From Planctomycetota bacterium (GTDB taxonomy: Bacteria > Planctomycetota > Phycisphaerae > UBA1845), in assembly GCA_022563615.1 (NCBI GenBank), contig JADFMZ010000004.1, positions 1-22,683 of the forward strand: 22,683 bases of DNA, read 5' to 3'. The notes under the pieces are model-generated. The model was not told the origin of the DNA. It searched no databases and saw only the letters and a program-made list of their open reading frames with translations. This document shows, piece after piece, positions 7,428-13,411 of this stretch. A program made the position numbers and the translations under genes. Each line of letters opens with the position of its first letter. Position 1 is the stretch's first letter.

Positions 7428-7502
7428 CTAGCCTTCCATACCGATTTGGATCAGAGGAATGAGGCTTTCCAGAACGTCGATGATCCAGTTGACAAATGAC
7501 AT
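7428..7502 (-). CDS. Tiny amphipathic peptide (24 aa)
   Basis: The minus strand from ATG 7502 encodes 24 residues starting MSFVNWIIDVLESLIPLIQ and ending at TAG (7430-7428). GGGAGGTAGG stands seven to eight bases upstream of the start, one of the best ribosome-binding sites in the window. A perfect 6-bp hairpin (7522-7538, AGTCGT/ACGACT) lies just upstream in the leader. The peptide has alternating hydrophobic and polar residues and could be a membrane-active helix. Its stop is 12 bases before the start of the 42-residue ORF. No family is recognised; length makes coding status uncertain. Confidence 0.42.
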   Translation of the reverse strand: MSFVNWIIDVLESLIPLIQIGMEG

Positions 7503-7851
7503 CGCACCTACCTCCCAAACCAGTCGTTGGTCACGACTATCTAAATACGCGAGTGCCCCTTGGACGGGCCCGATTCATCGCGTTTCTTTGGAGTCGGTAC
7601 TTCGAAGCGTCTATCCATCGTCCAGTCGGCCGGTGCTTAGAAGTTCAAACCATTTTTTTCTAAAGACGCCGGCGTTTTGTGCAACCGCAAAAGGCGACGT
7701 GAATTGGCCTCAAGCGAAAAAACCGCTTCGTGCATCAAGCGACCAACGGCATAGCGGTGCTCCATTTACCTTCATTCGATAGCTCGGCAGGTATCCAGGG
7801 ATGGGGTGGGGCATAGATCATCTTTGCGTGGAAACACAAAGAGCAATTTTG

Positions 7852-7922
7852 TCCTACCCCGTGGCTCAGCAGGAGCTTCGCCCTCCCGTTGAAACGCAAG
7901 AGTTCAAGGTTGATAGAGCAGT
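7852..7922 (+). repeat. Direct repeat, copy 1 (GCTCAGC-AGCTTCGCCCTCCC type)
   Basis: The core at 7864-7887 matches the core at 8092-8115 at 23 of 24 bases: GCTCAGC, one varying base, then GGAGCTTCGCCCTCCC. Similarity continues on both sides (CTACC before, AAGTTCAAG-like and CAGT after), with small indels, for about 70 bp. It is likely a dispersed repeat family. Confidence 0.65.
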
Positions 7923-7950
7923 AGTGCAGCGTCGCACGTCGAATTGTGGA

Positions 7951-8033
7951 TGTGCCACTGCTCTTGAGCAGTGCACAAACTGCACATACTTCACGAAAAT
8001 CATCGTGGGCACTGCTCAAGAGCAGTGGCACAC
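7951..8033 (-). repeat. Paired-hairpin repeat, copy B (inverted relative to copy A)
   Basis: Read on the minus strand, this copy shows the same order as 3620-3704: a hairpin with CCACTGCTC/GAGCAGTG arms (8005-8033), a linker with TTTTCGTGAAGTATGTGCAG, and a second hairpin with the shortened GTGCACTGCTC arm (7951-7976). The linker is nearly the same in both copies, so the unit is the whole 83-85 bp and not a lone palindrome. Confidence 0.8.
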
Positions 8034-8079
8034 GACAACAGGGTGCCTCCCGCCACCGGCAAATAGAGGCGTGATGGTG

Positions 8080-8152
8080 CGCCACCCTACCGCTCAGCGG
8101 GAGCTTCGCCCTCCCCGGGGAACAGCCCGCAAGTTCAAGATGGACAAAACAG
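8080..8152 (+). repeat. Direct repeat, copy 2 (GCTCAGC-AGCTTCGCCCTCCC type)
   Basis: The second copy of the unit at 7852-7922, in the same orientation. The two copies flank the paired-hairpin repeat (7951-8033), with 29 bp on the left and 47 bp on the right. Confidence 0.65.
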
Positions 8153-8229
8153 TGGACCCGTAACCGGTCGTCGAACGATGCTCGTTGTATACCCGATCCC
8201 GCTGAAGCACGCGTTGTTCGGCAACCGAT

Positions 8230-8970
8230 ATGTATAACGAGATGGTGGTGATGGGCGTCATACTTGCGCGCGCGGGGAGTCGGGGTCTGCCCGACAAGTG
8301 TATCCGCGATCTGATGGGCCGGGCTGTGATTGAGTACACGTTCGATCATGCGGCCGCCAGCCGAACCTTAACGGCCGTCCTCTTGACAACCGATTCGGAG
8401 CCGGCCAAAGTCCTCGCGCGGCGGGCTGGAATCGAGGTTGTGGATCGTCCGTCGGAGCTTGCCGGGGAGACGGCTACGGTCGATGCCGCCGCCCGACACG
8501 CTGTCGCTGGTTGGGAAGCCGGTCATCAAACAAGGGTGGACATAGTGGTGCTTCTATATGGTAACGTTCCCATTCGGGCTGATGGGCTGATTGACCTTGC
8601 CGTGGAGCGGTTGATCGACACCGGCGCGGACTCCGTCCGTAGTGTAGCCCCAGTCAGCAAGCAACACCCGGATTGGGTGCATCGGTTGGACGGCGATCGA
8701 ATGTCGCAGTTTCGCCCCAACAGCATCTACCGCAGGCAGGATCTAGAACCGCTTTTCTACCATGACGGGGCCGTCGTGGCGCTGACGCGCGACGCACTGT
8801 TCGCGGCTACGGCGACGCCGCAGGATCATCAGGCGTTCCTGGGGCAGGATCGCCGCGCTTTGATCCAGAGTTGCGAGGATACCGTGGATATCGACGAGCC
8901 GATCGACTTGTATCTGGCTGAGGCCCTCATGCGGGCCCGCTCGGAACCGGCGCATGCAGGTTCTTGCTAA
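8230..8970 (+). CDS. neuA: NeuA-type CMP-nonulosonic acid cytidylyltransferase
   Basis: This enzyme joins CMP from CTP to a nonulosonic acid (sialic-type sugar), making the donor for glycan transfer. The 246-residue product has the nucleotide-binding ILARAGSRGLPDK (about 11-23; family: ARxGSKGxPxKN), LLTTDSEPAKVLARRAGIEVVDRP (family TDsxxIaxxaxxxGa) and VDIDEPIDLYLAE near the end (family 'IDxxxDlxxAE'). The starts at 8230, 8242 (MVVMGV) and 8251 are all in frame; none has a strong Shine-Dalgarno, and I keep the longest. It is the first gene of neuA-neuB-neuC. The TAA at 8968-8970 is followed at once by a cruciform element. The sugar (Neu5Ac, legionaminic or other) cannot be told from sequence alone. 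Confidence 0.88.
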   Translation: MYNEMVVMGVILARAGSRGLPDKCIRDLMGRAVIEYTFDHAAASRTLTAVLLTTDSEPAKVLARRAGIEVVDRPSELAGETATVDAAARHAVAGWEAGHQTRVDIVVLLYGNVPIRADGLIDLAVERLIDTGADSVRSVAPVSKQHPDWVHRLDGDRMSQFRPNSIYRRQDLEPLFYHDGAVVALTRDALFAATATPQDHQAFLGQDRRALIQSCEDTVDIDEPIDLYLAEALMRARSEPAHAGSC

Positions 8971-10126
8971 GAGTCTATCCCCAAAAGTGTGGCACGGGTT
9001 TGTAACCCGTGCGTTTCACCGGTTGAAAACCGGTGCCACAAGGGTTAATGGGATAGGCTCAAAGCCATCCACCGTCCTGTCAGAGGTGATTCTGGGTGGT
9101 CACTCCGTCGGACCCGGCCACCGGACTCTTGTGGTGGCTGAAGCGGGTGTCAATCATAACGGACGCCTTGACACCGCACTGACGATGGTGGACGCAGCCT
9201 CGGAAGCGGGAGCGGACGCCGTCAAGTTTCAGATGTTCCGCGCAGCCGATCTGGCCACTTCCTCGGCGCCCATGGCCTCCTATCAACGCCAGGGCACCCG
9301 GCTCAGATCGCAAAAAGCGATGCTTGCTGAGCTGGAGCTGACCATAACGGATTTCACTTACATCAAACAGCATTGCGACGCACGGGGAATCGTTTTCCTG
9401 GCCACGCCATTTGGCCTCAAGGAATTGGCGGAGCTGCAAGAACTCAACGTGCCGGCCGTCAAGATCGCCTCGACGGATCTGGCCAACGGACCGCTCCTGA
9501 AGGCGGCGGCGGAAACATCCTTGCCGCTGATTGTCTCCACCGGCGCCTCGACAGTTGAGGAAATCCATGAATGCGTCCGGCAGCTCAAGCGCAGAGGCGC
9601 GATGGAGCGATTGATCCTCTTGCACTGTGTCAGTTGCTACCCTGCCGCCGTCGAGGCCCTCAACCTTGGAGCGATCCAAACGCTGCATCGAACGTTTCAA
9701 GTGCCCACCGGATTGAGCGATCATACGACATCGGCCCACGTCGGTGGCTGGGCCGTGGCAGCCGGCGCCTGTGTGGTGGAAAAACATTTCACGCTCGATC
9801 GCTCCCAGGACGGTCCCGACCACGCCATGTCGCTTTCGCCCGCTGAGCTGAAAGATTACATCACACAGATTCGAGCCGCCGGTAGCGCGATGGGTTTGGG
9901 GCGACTGGGAATGACCGAACTCGAAGAAGAGGTTCGGGTTGCGGCTGGTCGAAGCGTCGTCGCAGCCTCGGACATCCCCGCCGGAACGTGCCTGACGGCG
10001 GACCTGTTGACCTTGAAGCGTCCCGGCACGGGCATCAGCCCCTTGGCGTTGTCGGATCTCGTAGGCCGCAAGACGCGACTCGACATCGCCGGAGACACGG
10101 TTTTGACATGGGAAATGATCCAGTGA
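8954..10126 (+). CDS. neuB: NeuB-type nonulosonic acid synthase
   Basis: NeuB condenses phosphoenolpyruvate with an N-acetyl-hexosamine (ManNAc for Neu5Ac) to form the nonulosonic acid. Seen here: VVAEAGVNHNG, ADAVKFQMF, FLATPFG, VKIAS, LHCVSCYPA, GLSDHT, EKHFTLDRSQDGPDHAMSL, and a C-terminal SAF (antifreeze-like) domain from about RSVVAASDIPAG. The start is uncertain. The frame opens at ATG 8954, overlapping neuA by 17 bp, but its first part is the translated cruciform repeat (8971-9060). Family N-termini look like 'xSEVxIGGHxIGPGH', matching from GTG 9086 or CTG 9077; neither has a good ribosome-binding site. The neuC start overlaps the end of this gene. Confidence 0.92.
   Translation: MQVLAKSLSPKVWHGFVTRAFHRLKTGATRVNGIGSKPSTVLSEVILGGHSVGPGHRTLVVAEAGVNHNGRLDTALTMVDAASEAGADAVKFQMFRAADLATSSAPMASYQRQGTRLRSQKAMLAELELTITDFTYIKQHCDARGIVFLATPFGLKELAELQELNVPAVKIASTDLANGPLLKAAAETSLPLIVSTGASTVEEIHECVRQLKRRGAMERLILLHCVSCYPAAVEALNLGAIQTLHRTFQVPTGLSDHTTSAHVGGWAVAAGACVVEKHFTLDRSQDGPDHAMSLSPAELKDYITQIRAAGSAMGLGRLGMTELEEEVRVAAGRSVVAASDIPAGTCLTADLLTLKRPGTGISPLALSDLVGRKTRLDIAGDTVLTWEMIQ
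8971..9060. repeat. 90-bp cruciform element between neuA and neuB
   Basis: The outermost arms are GAGTCTATCCC (8971-8981) and GGGATAGGCTC (9050-9060), complementary apart from one T.G position. Inside, TGTGG (8988-8992) pairs with CCACA (9036-9040). Between them are two perfect hairpins: GCACGGGTT/AACCCGTGC (8992-9012; the first G is shared with the TGTGG arm) and CACCGGTT/AACCGGTG (9017-9035). The fold is a three-way junction. It starts on the base after the neuA stop, and its length, 90 bp, keeps the neuB frame open. The TGTGGCAC/GTGCCACA ends resemble the paired-hairpin repeats elsewhere in the window. Confidence 0.75.
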
Positions 10127-11277
10127 AGCGAAAAACGCATCGTCGCCGCGTCGCCGTCATCACTGGGACACGAGCCGAGTACGGGCTGCTTCGCTCCACA
10201 ATGGAGGCGATCCGAAAGCACCCTCGATTGCGGCTACAGCTTGTCGTCACAGGGATGCATGAACTGCGCAAGTTCGGCCACACCATCGACGAGATTCTGA
10301 ACGACGGATGGCACGTTGATGCCAGGGTCAAGATGCAAACCGGGCGTGACGATCCGCTGGACCAGGCGCGGGGCCTGGCCCGAGGTGTCGCCGGGATTGC
10401 TACCTACCTTGCACAAGCCGACAGCGATCTGGTCCTCGTGCTCGGCGATCGGATCGAGGCCATGGCTGGGGCGCTCGCCGCCGTAACCACCGGTCGAATC
10501 GTCGCCCACATCCATGGCGGGGATATCGCTCCCGGCGATTTCGACGATAGCCTGCGACACGCCATCACCAAGCTGGCCCATCTACACCTGACCGCGACGC
10601 CCGCAGCCCGGCGGCGGGTGATTCGTATGGGCGAGTCACCGGACCGCGTGCACTTCGTAGGCGCTCCGGGGCATGACCGACTGATTCAGCTCCTGGATGC
10701 GCCCAACAGGGTCGCATCCGGAACCCGCCGGGCGCTGATCGTTCAACATCCATGCGGGCGGTCGCCGACCCGAGAGCGACGCACGATGAGTGCGATCCTT
10801 CGCGCCGTGGAACGAGCCGGTTTCGAGCGTTTCATCATCTACCCCAACAGCGATCGCGGGCATACGGGAATCATCCAGGCCATCGACACACATCGTCGGG
10901 GCGTTCGCAATGGCGCGGTTCGACTCTTCCGTTCGCTCGATCGCGATTCGTTTCTGCGTTTGCTGATCGAAGCCGACCTGATCGTAGGCAATTCATCCAG
11001 CGGCATTATTGAAGCGCCTCCGGCCGGCACGCCATCGGTCAACGTGGGGTCGCGTCAGCAAGGCCGCCAGCGCGGCGGCCCCTGCGTCGTCGATGCCGAC
11101 GAATCACTGGAATCCATCGGCGCCGCAATCGATGCCGCCCAGAGCAAGAGGCCGATAACGGGCAGACAAGGCGTCTACGGTGACGGGACCGCCGGGCGCC
11201 GCATTGCCGAGTTATTGGCCTCTGTGTCGCTCGATGATGCTTTTCGACGCAAACTCACCAATCTAGCAAGGGTGTGA
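10108..11277 (+). CDS. neuC: NeuC-type UDP-N-acetylglucosamine 2-epimerase (hydrolysing)
   Basis: This enzyme turns a UDP-GlcNAc-type sugar into free ManNAc-type sugar and UDP, supplying NeuB. Motifs: VAVITGTRAEYGLL (about 15-28), LVLGDRIEAMAGALAA, HIHGGDIAPGDFDDSLRHAITKLAHLH (family HIHGGE..xGxxDDxxRHAITKLxxLH; E is D here), VGAPGHDRL, and ADLIVGNSSSGIIEAP near the C-terminus. The open frame extends back to 9988, but that part lies in neuB. ATG 10108 overlaps neuB by 19 bp; GTG 10123 overlaps its stop in GTGA and also has a GGGAA upstream. From 10108 the product is 389 residues, as usual for NeuC. It completes the pathway from UDP-GlcNAc to CMP-sugar; 4-amino-sugar enzymes for legionaminate are absent from the window. 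Confidence 0.9.
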   Translation: MGNDPVKRKTHRRRVAVITGTRAEYGLLRSTMEAIRKHPRLRLQLVVTGMHELRKFGHTIDEILNDGWHVDARVKMQTGRDDPLDQARGLARGVAGIATYLAQADSDLVLVLGDRIEAMAGALAAVTTGRIVAHIHGGDIAPGDFDDSLRHAITKLAHLHLTATPAARRRVIRMGESPDRVHFVGAPGHDRLIQLLDAPNRVASGTRRALIVQHPCGRSPTRERRTMSAILRAVERAGFERFIIYPNSDRGHTGIIQAIDTHRRGVRNGAVRLFRSLDRDSFLRLLIEADLIVGNSSSGIIEAPPAGTPSVNVGSRQQGRQRGGPCVVDADESLESIGAAIDAAQSKRPITGRQGVYGDGTAGRRIAELLASVSLDDAFRRKLTNLARV

Positions 11278-11380
11278 AGCGGGGCTGACCTAATCTGCGC
11301 CCCACCCCCTGACGATAACACCGAAGCAAACGGAGACGGAAACAGGTTGCGCTGTTGGGAAACGGCGCCGGGATGAATTC

Positions 11381-12262
11381 ATGGCAGTAGAGACAGCCGA
11401 AAAGGCCAATGCCGTTGTCGAACAGGCGTTGGCGTCGATTGGTGATCTGGCGACCCTGCCAGAAGTCACCATCAAGATCATCGAGATCGTCGAGAATCCC
11501 AGGAGCACCGCTCGAGAGCTTCATGGGGTCATCAAGAACGACCCGGCGCTTTCGATGAAAATACTGAAAGTGGTGAACTCGGCGTTCTATGGCCTGCCGG
11601 GACAGATCGCCAGCGTGGATCGGGCCATCATCCTTCTCGGGCTTTCCGCGGTCAAGAACATCGCCATCGCCGCCTCGATCGCCAGACTGTTCAAAGGAAA
11701 ACGCATTTCCGAACAGTTCAGCGCCGCGGACCTTTGGCGCCACAGTGTGGCTGTCGGGGTCGGGGCCAGAGCCCTGGCACGCTGTTCCCCCCACCCGGCG
11801 ATGCCTGAGGAGATTTTCGTCGCCGGACTGATCCACGACATCGGAACTCTTGTGGAGAGGCAGGCCTTCCCAGACCAGTTCGCAACCGTCATCCAACGTT
11901 GCACTGACGAGGAAGGCCTCGATTTTCTCGAGTGCGAACGGCAGGTGATCGGCGCCGACCACCAGGCGTTCGGCGTCGGGCTGACCACGAAGTGGAAGTT
12001 CCCCCGACACCTTCGCGCCTCGGTCGGGTTCCACCACAACCCCGAAACGCTCAGCGTGGAACTGCGCAACATGGCCCGCCTCATCCATGTCGCCGACGTG
12101 TTGGCCTGCCAGGAGCAGGTGGGCTTCTATCTGACCGCACAATATGACGAAATCACGCCCGAGATGCTTGAAGCCCTCAACCTGTCCCAGGAACAGTTTG
12201 ACGAAGTGCGCGCTACGCTGGCCGAGCAAGTCTCGGACGCGGAAACCACCCTCTCATCGTAG
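11381..12262 (+). CDS. HDOD domain signalling protein
   Basis: The 293-residue product is almost wholly an HDOD domain: LATLPEVTIKIIEIVENP (about 23-40), LHGVIKNDPALSMKILKVVNSAFYG, AIILLGLSAVKNIAIAAS, LWRHSVAVGVGARAL and the HD-like FVAGLIHDIGTLV. The HD pair is kept in IHDIG, but the full metal-ligand set of a phosphodiesterase is not evident. HDOD proteins usually act as regulatory scaffolds in signalling, motility or stress; the partner here is unknown. The protein has no TM segment or output domain. The ATG at 11381 is 103 bp after neuC, so it may have its own promoter. The C-terminal tail after about residue 260 is helical and acidic. Confidence 0.88.
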   Translation: MAVETAEKANAVVEQALASIGDLATLPEVTIKIIEIVENPRSTARELHGVIKNDPALSMKILKVVNSAFYGLPGQIASVDRAIILLGLSAVKNIAIAASIARLFKGKRISEQFSAADLWRHSVAVGVGARALARCSPHPAMPEEIFVAGLIHDIGTLVERQAFPDQFATVIQRCTDEEGLDFLECERQVIGADHQAFGVGLTTKWKFPRHLRASVGFHHNPETLSVELRNMARLIHVADVLACQEQVGFYLTAQYDEITPEMLEALNLSQEQFDEVRATLAEQVSDAETTLSS

Positions 12263-12479
12263 CAGGCGCCTACCCTCGGCAAGTCAAATCTGCGAGTTGA
12301 CCCCAAGCAATTTCACCTGGCCCGTTGAGTTGAGGTCAAATCGAATCGTGTGACATCAAGGAACTTGTGAAACGCGCGATGCACATCGCGTGAGGAAAAT
12401 CCATCCATACTAAAGCACCTCCCCTCCTCGATTACCAGAGACTTGCGGGACCATCCCCCCTTCGGCGCTTCGGAAACCA
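12263..12479. other. Gap between HDOD gene and hepT
   Basis: In this 217-bp gap between genes that converge, CGCGAT (12375-12380) and ATCGCG (12385-12390) form a perfect 6-bp hairpin with loop GCAC. TTGACC at 12297-12302 and GGTCAA at 12334-12339 are also inverted. No T-run follows the hairpin, so terminator function is uncertain. I see no gene. Confidence 0.3.
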
Positions 12480-12839
12480 TCAATCCGCGACCGGCGGTGT
12501 AGGCGGCACCAAATCCTCAAGCATGGCAATGAGTTGCGGGATATGAGTCGTGGCAACGGACCAGATCAATTCGTTGTCGATCTCACCGTACTCATGCGCC
12601 AAAATGTGGCGCTGAGCGATGATCTGTCGCCAGGGAATCTTAGGATGGGCTTGCCGCACGGCCTGCGAAACGCGGCCGGCAGCCTCGCCAATGATTTCAA
12701 TCCTGCGCTCCGTGGCCAGCCGGAGGTTTTCGTCCGCCTGATACTGTTCCAAGGTCAGGTCTTGCAGAGATCCAACGATGCCCCGCGCTGCTTCGAGCAT
12801 GTCCCACAGATAGCCTGCATCGTTCTCCTCAAGCGGCAT
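12480..12839 (-). CDS. hepT: HepT-like HEPN toxin
   Basis: HepT is the RNase-type HEPN toxin of MNT/HepT (type VII) systems. The 119-residue product has the HEPN motif R77-x4-H82-x-Y84 (RHILAHEY), the expected active-site pattern, after the helix IEIIGEAAGRVS. Length and fold pattern match the family (about 110-145 residues). ATG 12839 lies inside the end of mntA on the same strand (11-bp overlap), so both are on one transcript. Family knowledge says MntA inactivates HepT by AMPylating the tyrosine in the motif. No upstream promoter of its own is seen. Confidence 0.88.
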   Translation of the reverse strand: MPLEENDAGYLWDMLEAARGIVGSLQDLTLEQYQADENLRLATERRIEIIGEAAGRVSQAVRQAHPKIPWRQIIAQRHILAHEYGEIDNELIWSVATTHIPQLIAMLEDLVPPTPPVAD

Positions 12840-13137
12840 GGATCACCTCGCGCGTAGTCAGAATCCGGTGCCGGCGGAAAGGATTACGCAGGCCGCGCTT
12901 GGAAACGAGATCGACCTCCCGACCGAAAATGACCTTTAACTCATCGATCATCTCCACCCAGTCGAACAGGTCCAAGCCGTGGCCCGGCGAGAGTTCGACC
13001 AGCACGTCGATGTCGCTATCAGAGCCAAAGTCGTCCCGCAAGACGGAGCCGAACAAGGCCAACTCCTCCACCTTCCACTTGCGGCAGAAGTCGGCCAACC
13101 GTTCGGTCGGCACATCGATTCCAAGCCGTCGCACCAT
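12829..13137 (-). CDS. mntA: MntA-like nucleotidyltransferase antitoxin
   Basis: The 102-residue product carries the minimal nucleotidyltransferase signature GSx10DxD: G30-S31, then D42-I-D44 in LFGSVLRDDFGSDSDIDVLV, and a later VDLVSK strand with the third acidic residue. MntA transfers AMP from ATP to the HepT tyrosine, neutralising it. GTG 13140 and ATG 13137 are both possible; GGAG eight bases before the ATG favours 13137. It is first in the operon and overlaps hepT by 11 bp. It is divergent from the 730-residue gene at 13412. Confidence 0.87.
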   Translation of the reverse strand: MVRRLGIDVPTERLADFCRKWKVEELALFGSVLRDDFGSDSDIDVLVELSPGHGLDLFDWVEMIDELKVIFGREVDLVSKRGLRNPFRRHRILTTREVIHAA

Positions 13138-13352
13138 CACGCAATCTCCACCGTTTCAAGGCGTCGATAGGCCTCGTTGCTAATCCTAACCGATTACCCC
13201 CGGCGTTTCACGTGCCGTTCTTACGCACACCTGTAGATTTCTTCGCGCAACCCCGGACGCCTTCGTTGCAGAGCGGCCCGGCGCGAGATGCCAGTACGCC
13301 TCGACACTCCACAACCGACCTTGCACGGCCGACCGATCTTGCTGGCTTGTTG

Positions 13353-13381
13353 TTGCCCCGAATCGCCCATTCCGTTATACA
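13353..13381 (+). promoter_or_regulatory. Possible promoter for the 730-residue gene
   Basis: TTGCCC (13353-13358) and TATACA (13376-13381) are separated by 17 bp, each matching the sigma70 consensus at four of six positions. The gene start is 31 bp downstream. No other candidate pair in the 271-bp divergent gap looked better. Confidence 0.3.
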
Positions 13382-13411
13382 CGCGGCGACATCAAACCAA
13401 CGGGAGGCGAT

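Larger units (their letters stand above)
7503..8229. other. Intergenic repeat island without a convincing gene
   Basis: This 727-bp stretch lies between the tiny minus-strand ORFs and neuA. It contains a leader hairpin (7522-7538), a T-rich patch at about 7651-7658, two direct repeat copies (7852-7922 and 8080-8152) and the paired-hairpin repeat copy B (7951-8033) between them. Open frames here run through the repeats and lack family features, so I do not call genes. Confidence 0.6.

Noticed and set aside
7735..8349. Minus-strand frame of 204 codons across the repeat island
   Set aside because: It translates the repeats and overlaps neuA; the composition is not protein-like.
9988..10107. Upstream extension of neuC
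   Set aside because: This part lies inside the neuB SAF domain coding region and does not match NeuC N-termini.
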